Positions 19,337 to 28,219 of a DNA stretch of 64,000 bases are shown one piece after another. A program made the position numbers and the translations under genes. The stretch's first letter is position 1. The number at the start of each line of letters is the position of its first letter. The notes beneath the pieces are model-generated. The model was not told where the DNA came from. It worked only from the letters and a program-made list of their open reading frames with translations, and searched no databases. The DNA comes from Corynebacterium uterequi (lineage in GTDB: Bacteria; Actinomycetota; Actinomycetes; Mycobacteriales; Mycobacteriaceae): the NCBI RefSeq assembly GCF_001021065.1, contig NZ_CP011546.1:372001-436000 (forward strand), written 5' to 3'.

Positions 19337-19479
19337 TCGGCAAAAGCTGATACTGGAACTTCGGATTGAGTGTAGAACCCGGTTGTTCCAGTCTCCGTAC
19401 TAGCCTTACCTCGGTCGCTCTTTTGAGCTTTTCCTTGTGACTGGGCGTATGGATAGTGTCCTTTATAAGGAGTTCCACC

Positions 19480-19965
19480 ATGAGCATCATCCGTCGTGCA
19501 GCCTGCCTTTCAGCGGCTGCAACTATTCTCTGTGGGCTGGCCCCTACGGCGATCGCATTTGCAGATCAGGCGACACCCAACGTCACCCGAGAGAATGCAC
19601 AGTATTTCTCTTTCTCTTCAAGCCCGGATGGCCGTGATGTCATCGTCAACCTTACTGACGGATACTCTTTCGTGAAGGAAGGTGACAGTGTTAGTGTTGT
19701 TGATGACGATGGGAATGTAACGGAGGTTCTTCCGACTGTAGCAACTGACAGTAACGGTGATCCTATTGAATTCTACTACTGGTTTGATGGGGAGAACAAG
19801 CTCCATGTAACCAGGACTGAAGTCGGTGGTTACGTGACGTACGGTTGGTGGTCAAAGTGGGGCAAGTGTGTCGCTGGGACGGCTGGCTCCGCACTCGTAG
19901 GGTCTGCCGGCGGGCCAGCGGGCACAGTCGGCGGCGCACTGGTCGGCGCTGCAACTTTCTGCTAG
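19480..19965 (+). CDS. Secreted bacteriocin-like protein, putative
   Basis: 161-aa precursor. The start ATG follows AAGGAG by 7 bases. A Sec signal peptide (MSIIRRAACLSAAATILCGL with AFA cleavage before Asp29) leads to an acidic middle region. The C-terminal 40 residues or so are unlike it: aromatic/basic GWWSKWGKC, then a Gly/Ala-rich hydrophobic helix (GSALVGSAGGPAGTVGGALVG) ending in Cys. Cys130 and Cys161 could form a disulphide, and the G-x-x-x-G pattern is common in pore-forming class II bacteriocins. Lower GC than its neighbours and its position after a dead IS suggest acquisition. A 54-aa two-TM protein follows 16 bp downstream, as an immunity protein would. The function is inferred; a cell-surface or iron-related role is the alternative. 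Confidence 0.55.
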   Translation: MSIIRRAACLSAAATILCGLAPTAIAFADQATPNVTRENAQYFSFSSSPDGRDVIVNLTDGYSFVKEGDSVSVVDDDGNVTEVLPTVATDSNGDPIEFYYWFDGENKLHVTRTEVGGYVTYGWWSKWGKCVAGTAGSALVGSAGGPAGTVGGALVGAATFC

Positions 19966-19981
19966 GGAAGCGGTGTCAAGT

Positions 19982-20146
19982 ATGAGAACCATCAAGGACC
20001 CGCAGACCACTATCAACATATGGATTGGCATTGCGCTAGCCAGCGCGGCACTGGTTGTGGTCATGGGAAAGCCTGCGGTCATTTTCCTTTTGTTTGCGAT
20101 CGCGGGCCTTGGGCTAGCGGCGAAATCCTACGCGCCGAAGAATTAG
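19982..20146 (+). CDS. Small two-TM protein, possible immunity protein
   Basis: 54-aa frame starting MRTIKDPQTTINIWIGIALA, with two hydrophobic segments (about residues 12-28 and 30-46) split by GKP and a basic tail KSYAPKN. It starts 16 bp after the bacteriocin-like gene with GGGAAGCGG before it, and is presumably co-transcribed. Small two-helix membrane proteins next to pore-forming bacteriocin genes often give self-immunity; that role is inferred from position only. Confidence 0.6.
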   Translation: MRTIKDPQTTINIWIGIALASAALVVVMGKPAVIFLLFAIAGLGLAAKSYAPKN

Positions 20147-20305
20147 ACGCTCCCTAGCCTGATCTGACTCCCGCCCCCGAAGCCGTGCGCGGCCGCTGCC
20201 CTGAGGCGCCGCCTGGCGTCGGGGGCGTTCGCCGTTGTCCGCCCGGTGTAGCGTGGGCATAGTTGTTGTTTGCTCATAGTTACACTGAGAGGTCTGATAT
20301 TTAAC

Positions 20306-21103
20306 ATGGCGTTTCGCAAGCGTATGAAGAAGGTCCCGGCGAAGACGCCGGGCGAGCTCGACGCCATGGAGGCGGCCGGACGGATCGTCGGTCAGGCACT
20401 CGTCGCCGTTCGGCAGGCCGCAAAACCCGGCATGAGTACCGCTGACCTCGACGCCATTGCGGAGGCCGTCATCCGGGATGCCGGCGCGATTCCGACGTTT
20501 AAGGGCTACCAAGGGTTCCCGGCGTCGATCTGCGCCTCGGTCAATGAGGTCATCGTCCACGGAATCCCGGATGCGGACACCATTATCCACGAGGGGGACC
20601 TCGTGAGCATCGACTGCGGGGCGACGCTCGATGGCTGGGTGGGGGATTCGGCGTGGAGCTTCGGCATCGGCGAGCTTGACGACGCCAGCGATCGGCTCAA
20701 CCGCGCCACCGAGTGGGTGCTACACGAGGGGCTCAAGGCGATGGTTCCCGGCAATCGCCTCACGGATGTGTCCTTCGCGCTGGAGCAGGCGACCTACGCG
20801 GCGGAGGCGCGCTTCGACGTTGATCTGTTCATCGTGGACGGTTACGGCGGGCACGGCATCGGCCGGACCATGCATGAGGACCCGTACTTGGCCAACGAAG
20901 GCCGCAAGGGCCGGGGGCCGATCATTCAGGAAGGCTCCGTGTTGGCGATTGAGCCGATGCTGGCCGCCGGCACCGTGGACAACGCGGTGCTGGAGGACGG
21001 ATGGACGGTGGTCACCACGGATGGCTCCTGGGCGTCGCACTGGGAGCACACCGTCGCTGCGACTGCGGATGGACCGCGCATCCTCACCCCGCGTGACGTT
21101 TGA
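20306..21103 (+). CDS. map: Methionine aminopeptidase type I
   Basis: 265-aa M24 metallopeptidase removing the initiator Met from nascent proteins. The metal ligands are visible: Asp in [17 protein letters not shown], His in [14 protein letters not shown], Glu in LAIEPML and Glu in WEHTVAAT. The chosen start gives [21 protein letters not shown]. It normally follows adk in this operon and is separated from it here by about 2.5 kb of inserted DNA. Confidence 0.96.
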   Translation: MAFRKRMKKVPAKTPGELDAMEAAGRIVGQALVAVRQAAKPGMSTADLDAIAEAVIRDAGAIPTFKGYQGFPASICASVNEVIVHGIPDADTIIHEGDLVSIDCGATLDGWVGDSAWSFGIGELDDASDRLNRATEWVLHEGLKAMVPGNRLTDVSFALEQATYAAEARFDVDLFIVDGYGGHGIGRTMHEDPYLANEGRKGRGPIIQEGSVLAIEPMLAAGTVDNAVLEDGWTVVTTDGSWASHWEHTVAATADGPRILTPRDV

Positions 21104-21247
21104 TTTTGACTGGTCAGTGGCGTAAGCTGCGTCGAAGGTACACGTGGAATGGAGCTAATGAAGCGTGTATCGCCTACTTGCATTGGTCGAAGATATGGCC
21201 TGACCTGCACCCATGGTGGAGATCAGGGGCCAGGATTGAAAGAGGAT

Positions 21248-21466
21248 ATGGCAAAAGAAGGTGCAATCGAGGTCGAGGGTCGAATCGTCGAACCTCTGCC
21301 GAACGCTAACTTCCGTGTCGAGCTCGACAACGGACACAAGGTGCTTGCCCACATCAGCGGCAAGATGCGCCAGCACTACATCCGCATCCTCCCGGAGGAT
21401 CGCGTCGTGGTGGAGTTGTCTCCCTACGACCTGACCCGCGGCCGCATCGTCTACCGCTACAAGTAA
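21248..21466 (+). CDS. infA: Translation initiation factor IF-1
   Basis: 72-aa IF-1, an OB-fold protein: [20 protein letters not shown], then [23 protein letters not shown] and [10 protein letters not shown]. It occupies the A site of the 30S subunit during initiation. GAAAGAGGAT precedes the ATG. It stands upstream of rpsM with a 211-bp gap, suggesting its own promoter. Confidence 0.98.
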   Translation: MAKEGAIEVEGRIVEPLPNANFRVELDNGHKVLAHISGKMRQHYIRILPEDRVVVELSPYDLTRGRIVYRYK

Positions 21467-21677
21467 GATCTGACAGCCTCCTCACCTAGGGTTCGGCGCA
21501 CAGTGTCGCCGCGTGATGGTCTCGCGCGCGCCGTCGAACCTGATCCACCTTCGGCCACGGTGGCCGAAGCCCCGCGAATCACGACCCACTCCTCCGGTCA
21601 TCGGCCCGGACAAAGCGTCGCGTGGCGGGGACGGATGGGGAGAAAACCACCGTACCAACCCGAAAGGCACGTACCAC

Positions 21678-22046
21678 ATGGCACGTCTTGCTGGTGTTGA
21701 TCTGCCGCGCAACAAGCGCATGGAGATCGCACTCACCTACATCTATGGCATCGGCCCTGCCCGAGCCAAGGAGCTCCTGGAGCGTACCGGTATTTCCCCG
21801 GACCTGCGTACCGACAACCTGACCGATGATCAGGTGTCCGCGCTTCGTGACGTCATCGAGTCCACCTGGAAGGTCGAGGGTGACCTCCGCCGCCAGGTTG
21901 CCGCTGACATCCGTCGCAAGATTGAAATTGGTTCCTACCAGGGTCTGCGCCACCGTCGTGGCCTGCCCGTCCGCGGCCAGCGCACCAAGACCAACGCGCG
22001 CACGCGTAAGGGACCGAAGAAGACGATCGCAGGAAAGAAGAAGTAA
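21678..22046 (+). CDS. rpsM: 30S ribosomal protein S13
   Basis: 122-aa S13: [20 protein letters not shown], the [13 protein letters not shown] helix-hairpin-helix segment and the basic C-terminal tail [15 protein letters not shown] that touches the P-site tRNA. It is the first gene of the alpha operon rpsM-rpsK-rpsD-rpoA-rplQ. The ATG at 21678 follows CGAAAGG. Confidence 0.98.
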   Translation: MARLAGVDLPRNKRMEIALTYIYGIGPARAKELLERTGISPDLRTDNLTDDQVSALRDVIESTWKVEGDLRRQVAADIRRKIEIGSYQGLRHRRGLPVRGQRTKTNARTRKGPKKTIAGKKK

Positions 22047-22050
22047 CTAG

Positions 22051-22452
22051 ATGCCTCCGAAGAGCCGTGGCGCGCGCCGTACTGGCCGTCGCGTCGTCAA
22101 GAAGAATGTGGCCCAGGGCCACGCCTACATCAAGTCCACCTTCAACAACACCATCGTGTCGATCACCGATCCGCACGGTGCCGTGATCTCCTGGGCTTCC
22201 TCCGGGCACGTCGGGTTCAAGGGCTCCCGTAAGTCCACCCCGTTCGCCGCTCAGATGGCTGCCGAGAACGCCGCCCGCAAGGCGATGGAGCACGGCATGA
22301 AGAAGGTTGACGTTTTCGTGAAGGGCCCGGGCTCGGGCCGTGAGACCGCCATCCGTTCCCTCCAGGCCGCCGGCCTTGAGGTGTCCTCGATCTCGGATGT
22401 GACCCCCCAGCCGCACAACGGCTGCCGTCCGCCGAAGCGTCGCCGCGTCTAG
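22051..22452 (+). CDS. rpsK: 30S ribosomal protein S11
   Basis: 133-aa S11 with [36 protein letters not shown] and the terminal [14 protein letters not shown] platform protein near the mRNA exit. It starts 4 bp after rpsM. Confidence 0.98.
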   Translation: MPPKSRGARRTGRRVVKKNVAQGHAYIKSTFNNTIVSITDPHGAVISWASSGHVGFKGSRKSTPFAAQMAAENAARKAMEHGMKKVDVFVKGPGSGRETAIRSLQAAGLEVSSISDVTPQPHNGCRPPKRRRV

Positions 22453-22474
22453 GGAAAGGAAAGGTAACTAGAAA

Positions 22475-23080
22475 ATGGCTCGTTATACCGGCCCCGTCAC
22501 CCGTAAGTCTCGTCGTCTCCGCGTCGACCTCGTCGGCGGAGATATGTCCTTCGAGCGTCGCCCCTACCCCCCGGGGCAGGCTGGCCGCGCTCGCATCAAG
22601 GAGTCCGAGTACCTCATCCAGCTGCAGGAGAAGCAGAAGGCTCGCTTCGCCTACGGCGTCATGGAGAAGCAGTTCCGCCGCTACTACCAGGAGGCTAACC
22701 GCCTCCCGGGCAAGACCGGCGACAACCTGCTGATCCTGCTGGAGTCCCGTCTGGACAACGTCATCTACCGCGCCGGCCTGGCTCGTACCCGCCGTCAGGC
22801 GCGTCAGCTGGTCTCCCACGGTCACTTCACCGTGAACGGCAAGAAGATCGACGTCCCGTCCTTCAAGGTCACGCAGTACGACATCATCGATGTGCGCGAG
22901 AAGTCGCGCAAGATGCTGTGGTTCGAAGAGGCCCAGGACCTGCTGGTCGACGCCGTCGTCCCGGCCTGGCTTCAGGTCGTTCCGTCCACCCTGCGCATCC
23001 TCGTGCACCAGCTGCCCGAGCGCGCTCAGATCGACGTTCCGCTGCAGGAGCAGCTCATCGTCGAGTTCTACTCGAAGTAA
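22475..23080 (+). CDS. rpsD: 30S ribosomal protein S4
   Basis: 201-aa S4 without the N-terminal zinc-knuckle cysteines (starts MARYTGPVTRKSRRLRVDL, C-minus type). The S4 RNA-binding domain reads RLDNVIYRAGLARTRRQARQLVSHGHFTVNGKKIDVPSF. It nucleates 30S assembly. Confidence 0.98.
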   Translation: MARYTGPVTRKSRRLRVDLVGGDMSFERRPYPPGQAGRARIKESEYLIQLQEKQKARFAYGVMEKQFRRYYQEANRLPGKTGDNLLILLESRLDNVIYRAGLARTRRQARQLVSHGHFTVNGKKIDVPSFKVTQYDIIDVREKSRKMLWFEEAQDLLVDAVVPAWLQVVPSTLRILVHQLPERAQIDVPLQEQLIVEFYSK

Positions 23081-23201
23081 ACCCTTCTTTCCCGCACCTG
23101 CGCGGCGCCCCGGCGTCGTCGAGTGTGGGGGAGGAATCTTCACTCGCCCCCATCGTTTCCTACCCGGCGTCAGATAGCGGTCGCCGAATAAGGAGAAAAG
23201 C

Positions 23202-24218
23202 ATGCTCATTTCCCAGCGTCCCACCCTCACCGAGGAAGTCATCGACCAGGCGCGCTCGAAGTTCACCATCGAGCCGCTGGAGCCGGGCTTCGGCTACACC
23301 CTGGGCAACTCGCTGCGTCGCACCCTGCTGTCGTCCATCCCGGGCGCGGCCGTGACCAGCATCAAGATCGACGGTGTCCTCCACGAGTTCACCACGATCA
23401 ACGGCGTTGCCGAGGACGTCACCGAGATCATCCTCAACGTCAAGGGCCTGGTGCTCTCGTCGGAGTCCGACGAGCCGGTATCCATGTACCTGTCCAAGGA
23501 GGGACCGGGTGTGGTTACCGCCGGCGACATTCAGCCGCCGGCCGGCGTGGAGATCCACAACCCCGATCACCACATCGCCACCCTCAATGAGCACGCGAAG
23601 ATCGACATGGAGCTCATCGTCGAGCGGGGCCGCGGCTACGTGCCGGCCGCCTCCTCGGTGTCCTCCGCCGACCTGGGTCGCATCCCGGTCGACCAGATCT
23701 ACTCCCCGGTCCTCAAGGTCAGCTACAAGGTTGAGGCCACTCGTGTTGAGGGCCGTACCGACTTTGACCGGCTCATCATCGACGTCGAGACCAAGAACTC
23801 CATCACCGCGCGAGATGCCCTGGCTTCCGCCGGCGGCACCCTGGTGGAGCTCTTCGGCCTGGCCCGTGAGCTCAACACCTCTGCCGAGGGCATCGAGATC
23901 GGGCCGTCGCCGCAGGAGACCGAGTTCATCGCGGCGTACCAGATGCCGATCGAGGACCTGAACTTCTCCGTCCGCTCCTACAACTGCCTTAAGCGGCAGG
24001 AGATCCACACCGTCGGCGCGCTCGCTGAGTGCACTGAGTCCGACCTGCTGGATATCCGCAACTTTGGGCAGAAGTCCATCAACGAGGCGAAGATCAAGCT
24101 CGCGCAGCTGGGTCTCACCCTCAAGGACGCGCCGGAGGACTTTGACCCGAGTGAGCTCGAAGGCTATGACGCCGAAACCGGCGGCTACATTGACCCGAGC
24201 GCTGAAGATTCCGAGTAA
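23202..24218 (+). CDS. rpoA: RNA polymerase alpha subunit
   Basis: 338-aa alpha subunit. The N-terminal dimerisation domain includes [21 protein letters not shown]; the C-terminal domain, which binds UP elements and activators, includes [16 protein letters not shown] and [14 protein letters not shown]. It ends with an acidic tail typical of actinobacteria. AAGGAG precedes the ATG at 23202. Confidence 0.98.
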   Translation: MLISQRPTLTEEVIDQARSKFTIEPLEPGFGYTLGNSLRRTLLSSIPGAAVTSIKIDGVLHEFTTINGVAEDVTEIILNVKGLVLSSESDEPVSMYLSKEGPGVVTAGDIQPPAGVEIHNPDHHIATLNEHAKIDMELIVERGRGYVPAASSVSSADLGRIPVDQIYSPVLKVSYKVEATRVEGRTDFDRLIIDVETKNSITARDALASAGGTLVELFGLARELNTSAEGIEIGPSPQETEFIAAYQMPIEDLNFSVRSYNCLKRQEIHTVGALAECTESDLLDIRNFGQKSINEAKIKLAQLGLTLKDAPEDFDPSELEGYDAETGGYIDPSAEDSE

Positions 24219-24270
24219 AACGTCTCATCAGCTTTAACGCGCTTAAGCACACGTATACGAGGAGTAACCC

Positions 24271-24753
24271 ATGCCTGCACCTAAGAAGGGCGCCCGTCTC
24301 GGCGGCTCCGCGGCTAACCAGAAGCACATTATGTCTAACCTGGCCGCGGCTCTGTTCGAGCACCACGCCATCAAGACCACCGACGCCAAGGCGAAGATGC
24401 TGCGTCCCTACGCGGAGAAGCTCGTCACCAAGGCCAAGGGTGGCACGCTGGCCGACCGTCGTAACGCTTTGAAGAAGGTCCAGAACGAGACCGTCATCAA
24501 GCACCTCTTCGACGAGCTGGCCCCGAAGTTCGAGAACCGCCAGGGCGGCTACGTCCGGCTCATCAAGCTGGAGAACCGCGCCGGCGACAATGCCCCCATG
24601 ACCCGCGTTGAGCTGGTCCTGGAGGAGACTGCCGCTGCCGAGGCGACCCGCGCTACCCGCGCCGCCGCCTCCCAGAAGCAGGCCGAGGAAGCCGACGCCG
24701 CTGAGGCCGAGAACACCGAGGCCCCCGAGTCCGCCGAGGCCGAGCAGAACTAA
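24271..24753 (+). CDS. rplQ: 50S ribosomal protein L17
   Basis: 160-aa L17 ([36 protein letters not shown]). The core ends near residue 120 and is followed by an Ala/Glu-rich acidic tail ([20 protein letters not shown]), a common actinobacterial extension. It is the last gene of the alpha operon, with a terminator 30 bp later. Confidence 0.98.
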   Translation: MPAPKKGARLGGSAANQKHIMSNLAAALFEHHAIKTTDAKAKMLRPYAEKLVTKAKGGTLADRRNALKKVQNETVIKHLFDELAPKFENRQGGYVRLIKLENRAGDNAPMTRVELVLEETAAAEATRATRAAASQKQAEEADAAEAENTEAPESAEAEQN

Positions 24754-24781
24754 GTTCTGCCCCGGGCCCCGCGTGGCTTGT

Positions 24782-24836
24782 CGCCCCGCCGCACCGGTAC
24801 CCACCTAACGTGGGCGCCCGCGGCGGGGCGGTTTTA
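24782..24836 (+). terminator. Terminator after rplQ
   Basis: An 11-bp stem CGCCCCGCCGC / GCGGCGGGGCG (24782-24792, 24820-24830), enclosing a small inner stem, is followed by GTTTTATA. Confidence 0.85.
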
Positions 24837-24873
24837 TATGCTCAACGACGTCCCACTTAAGAAGGATGCCCCG

Positions 24874-25737
24874 ATGACCGACCAGGACTTAAGGCTTCGC
24901 CTTGACATCGCCTACGACGGCACCGACTTCCACGGCTGGGCCGCGCAGAAGGACCCCGCGCTGCGCACCGTCCAGGGGGTGCTGGAGGACGCACTCAGCC
25001 TGATCCTGCGCACCCCGGTGCGGCTCACCGTCGCCGGGCGCACCGACGCCGGCGTGCACGCCACCGGCCAGGTCGCGCACGTCGACGTGCCAGCGTCGAG
25101 CCTGGCGCAGCGTTCCATCGACGGCGACCCATCGCGCCTGGTGAGACGTTTGGGGCGTTTCCTGCCCGACGACGTTCGCGTCGGCGCCGTCTCAATAGCC
25201 CCGGCCGGGTTCGACGCCCGCTTCTCCGCCCTGCGCCGCCACTACGAGTACCGCGTGTGTACCCACCCGGCAGGCGCGCTTCCCACCCGGGCCCGCGATA
25301 CCGCCTCGTGGCCGCACAGCGTGGATGTTCACGCCATGCAGGATGCCGCCACGGTGCTGCTGGGCCTGCATGACTTCGCCGCGTTTTGCAAGGCCCGCCC
25401 CAACGCCACCACGGTGCGTGACCTGCAGGAATTTAGCTGGCGGGTCGACGGCGCTGCGTCAGAGCAGGTGTACGTCGCCACCGTCGTCGCCGATGCCTTC
25501 TGCTGGTCCATGGTGCGTTCCCTCGTGGGCGCGTGCCTGAGCGTGGGCCAGGGACGCCGCGACGTCGACTTCGTCGCCGCGCTGCTGGGGCAGGAACAGC
25601 GCAGCTCGCAGATCCCCGTCGCCCCGGCGAAGGGGCTCACGCTCACGGGCGTCGATTACCCCGGTGACGATCAGCTCGCCGCCCGCGCCCTGGCCACCCG
25701 TGCTCGTCGAGATGCGCCGGGGGCGCCTACCGCCTAG
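24874..25737 (+). CDS. truA: tRNA pseudouridine(38-40) synthase TruA
   Basis: 287-aa TruA, which modifies uridines 38-40 in the anticodon arm. The catalytic Asp lies in [32 protein letters not shown] is at the start and [20 protein letters not shown] near the C-terminus. The ATG at 24874 follows GAAGGA. It sits between rplQ and the ESX-4 gene eccB, as in mycobacteria and corynebacteria. Confidence 0.96.
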   Translation: MTDQDLRLRLDIAYDGTDFHGWAAQKDPALRTVQGVLEDALSLILRTPVRLTVAGRTDAGVHATGQVAHVDVPASSLAQRSIDGDPSRLVRRLGRFLPDDVRVGAVSIAPAGFDARFSALRRHYEYRVCTHPAGALPTRARDTASWPHSVDVHAMQDAATVLLGLHDFAAFCKARPNATTVRDLQEFSWRVDGAASEQVYVATVVADAFCWSMVRSLVGACLSVGQGRRDVDFVAALLGQEQRSSQIPVAPAKGLTLTGVDYPGDDQLAARALATRARRDAPGAPTA

Positions 25738-25782
25738 GCTAACTGCCAGCACGTACGTGATCTCTTTGGAGGGGAAGCGATC

Positions 25783-27057
25783 ATGAGTTCGCCGATGCTG
25801 CCAACCACCAGGGTGCAGGTATCCGGGCACAAGTTCCTGCGGCGCCGGGTCGAGCACGGCCTCATCTTCGGCGACATCCGCATGATCCACGACCCACTGC
25901 GTTCCCGGAGCCGGGCGCTCATTTTCGGGGTGGTGGCGCTGGTGCTGACGATGCTCGGCGCCGGACTGTTCGCGTGGATGAAGCCCGAAGCCCGCCCCGG
26001 TGAGGCTCCCATCCTCGCCGACGCGTCCGGGGCGCTGTACGTCCACGTCGACGGCCGCGTGTTCCCCGTGACGAATCTGGCCTCTGCGCGGCTCATCGTC
26101 GGTGAGGCCGCCGACCCGGCCCGCGCCGGCGCGGAGTTCTTCGCCGGGATTGAGCACGGACCCCTCGTGGGCATCCCCCTGGCACCGGGGTCGATCGCGG
26201 AGGACTTCAGTGCCTTACCCGCCGCTTGGTCGGTCTGCTCGGATGCCGAGCAAGAGGTGGTGGTCGTCGGCCCGGCGGCACCCGCCCCGCCGCGGCTGTC
26301 GGGCGACGCGGCCCTGCTCGTCGACGCCGCGGGCACGCAGTGGCTGGTCACCGCCGACGGCCGACGGGAGCTACCCACCGCCGATAGCGCCGATGGCCGG
26401 ATTCTGCGCCGCAACTTAGGGATCGGCGCCGACACGGCGCTGCTGGCAGTCCCCGAGCAGGTGCTGTCCGGGTGGACCCACCGGCCCGCGTGGGCATTGC
26501 CGTCGCCGCTGCCCACGGTGCTCGACGCCGACGGCACGTGGTGGGCCCGCGTCGACGACTCCGTCACCGAACTCACGCCGACCCAGGCGGCCATCCTCCT
26601 CGACGCCGGGGCGCCGCGCGAAACCACGACGCGGGCCGCCGCCGCCGGGTTCCGCGACGGCCCGCCGGTGAACCTCCCGGCGACCGTGCCTCAATTGTCC
26701 AGCCAGCCCGGATACGTCTGCGCCCTCGGTGACGGCGGGGCCGGGGTGAGCGAGACGCTGCCGCCGAAAACGGTGGTGCCGGGCATCACCGAAGTGTCCG
26801 CGGTGGCAGGCATGCCGGGGCAGGCGATAGCGGTGGACACCGGACACGAGCGTCACATCATCGCCCCGACGGGGGTGCGCTACCCCATCTCTGAGGAGGG
26901 GTTGGTTGCCCTTGGCGTCGCGTCGGTGGGCAAAGCCCCGTGGTCGGTGGTGGGTTTACTGCCGCCGGGGGCTGAGCTCAGCGCCGATCGTGCCCGGCGG
27001 GCGGTACCCCTCGGCGAAGGGGACGCCCCGGACGGCGTCGTGCCCGACGGCCTGTAA
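25783..27057 (+). CDS. eccB: Type VII secretion protein EccB (ESX-4)
   Basis: 424-aa EccB, a membrane-anchored periplasmic component of the ESX complex. The N-terminal cytosolic helix contains TTRVQVSGHKFLRRRVEHGL with the conserved DIRMIHDPLRSRSRAL, one TM spans residues 45-66 (ALIFGVVALVLTMLGAGLFA), and the periplasmic repeat domains follow (FPVTNLASARLIVG; PISEEGLVALGV). GGAGGGG precedes the ATG. Its last 80 bp overlap the 3' end of mycP on the other strand. Confidence 0.95.
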   Translation: MSSPMLPTTRVQVSGHKFLRRRVEHGLIFGDIRMIHDPLRSRSRALIFGVVALVLTMLGAGLFAWMKPEARPGEAPILADASGALYVHVDGRVFPVTNLASARLIVGEAADPARAGAEFFAGIEHGPLVGIPLAPGSIAEDFSALPAAWSVCSDAEQEVVVVGPAAPAPPRLSGDAALLVDAAGTQWLVTADGRRELPTADSADGRILRRNLGIGADTALLAVPEQVLSGWTHRPAWALPSPLPTVLDADGTWWARVDDSVTELTPTQAAILLDAGAPRETTTRAAAAGFRDGPPVNLPATVPQLSSQPGYVCALGDGGAGVSETLPPKTVVPGITEVSAVAGMPGQAIAVDTGHERHIIAPTGVRYPISEEGLVALGVASVGKAPWSVVGLLPPGAELSADRARRAVPLGEGDAPDGVVPDGL

Positions 27058-28219
27058 CCGGACCCCACCCGCCGCGCAGAACCCCGCCAGCGGCAGCGGC
27101 GGCGACGAGGATCGCCACCGCGGCGGCAAGCAATCCCTTCCCGCGCCGTTCGACGTCGTCGGGGGCGGGGTGAGGCGGGGACAACCATGCGTGCTGCTGC
27201 GACAACGACGCCGGCGTGGTCGGCACGTGCTGGAGGACGGCGGCGGGGTCAACGAACCCGCCCTCGGCCGCGGAGAGCACATGCGCGCGGACCTCGGCGG
27301 CGGAGAGCTCGGGATGGAGCTGCCTGAGCAGCGCCACGGTACCGGTGACCACGGGAGCGGCGAAACTCGTGCCCCGGAACTCAATGAGCTCACCGGTGGG
27401 CAGTGTCAACGCTCCGGCGAAACCCTCGCCGGTGGGGGACACGGCCGTAGGCACGAACGCCCCGGCGCTGACGTCCGCTCCGGGCAGGGAATAGTCGGCG
27501 AGATGGTAGGCGTCTTCCCGGGCGCCGACGGTGAGCACCGTCTCCGCGTGGGCAGGAAGCGCCACCGAGTCGTCGGCGCAGCCGCCCGTCGTGTTTCCCG
27601 CCGCCGCGACGACGACCACCCCGGCGGCCTCGGCGGCGGCGAGGGCCTCGTCCAACACCCGCAGGTCCGCCGCCGCGACCTCGGCGGGGCTCAGGCAGGC
27701 GACGACGGAGATGTTGATGACGTTTGCGCCCGCCGCCACGGCCTGGTTGATCGCCTCCGCGAGTGTGGCGACCGTGCCGACGGGTTCGCCGATTCCGCCG
27801 CGAGCGGCGCTCGTCTGCCGAATCGACAGCACCGTCGCGTCCGGGGCGACGCCGAGGCTACGACCAGCGATGACACCAGCGACGACAGTGCCGTGACCGT
27901 CGCAGTCCAGCAGCGGTTGCGGAAAGTCCGGGTCCACCAGGTCCGCCACCGCCTCCAGCGTACCCAGCTCCGGGTGAGCGGCCACCCCGGTGTCGATGAC
28001 AGCGACCCGGATGCCGGCGCCACTGGCCACCCCGAGATAGTCCCGGCTAACGGCCGGCTCATCCGGTGGCGGGGCCGGCACCGGTTGGGGGCACTCCGGG
28101 GGCCGGATGACCTCCTCGGGCGGCGCGTCGGTCGGCGCGTCTTGGGCGATGAGCATGGGAGTCCCGCCCATCGCGAGGCTAAGCATGGCCGTCGCCGCCA
28201 CGGCGGCGAGGCGCCGCAT
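26978..28219 (-). CDS. mycP: Mycosin (type VII secretion subtilisin-like protease)
   Basis: 413-aa mycosin (S8 family). The catalytic triad is visible: Asp in VAVIDTGVAAHPEL, His in DCDGHGTVVAGVIAG, Ser in GTSFAAPVVTGTVALL. It has a signal peptide at the start (MRRLAAVAATAMLSLAMGG) and a C-terminal TM anchor (LLAAAVAILVAAAAAGGVL). The ATG at 28219 shares one base with the eccD stop, so the two are coupled; the in-frame upstream extension to 28312 lies within eccD and is not needed. Mycosins stabilise the ESX membrane complex and can process substrates. Confidence 0.95.
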   Translation of the reverse strand: MRRLAAVAATAMLSLAMGGTPMLIAQDAPTDAPPEEVIRPPECPQPVPAPPPDEPAVSRDYLGVASGAGIRVAVIDTGVAAHPELGTLEAVADLVDPDFPQPLLDCDGHGTVVAGVIAGRSLGVAPDATVLSIRQTSAARGGIGEPVGTVATLAEAINQAVAAGANVINISVVACLSPAEVAAADLRVLDEALAAAEAAGVVVVAAAGNTTGGCADDSVALPAHAETVLTVGAREDAYHLADYSLPGADVSAGAFVPTAVSPTGEGFAGALTLPTGELIEFRGTSFAAPVVTGTVALLRQLHPELSAAEVRAHVLSAAEGGFVDPAAVLQHVPTTPASLSQQHAWLSPPHPAPDDVERRGKGLLAAAVAILVAAAAAGGVLRGGWGPVTGRRARRRPGRPLRRGVPPAGHDRR

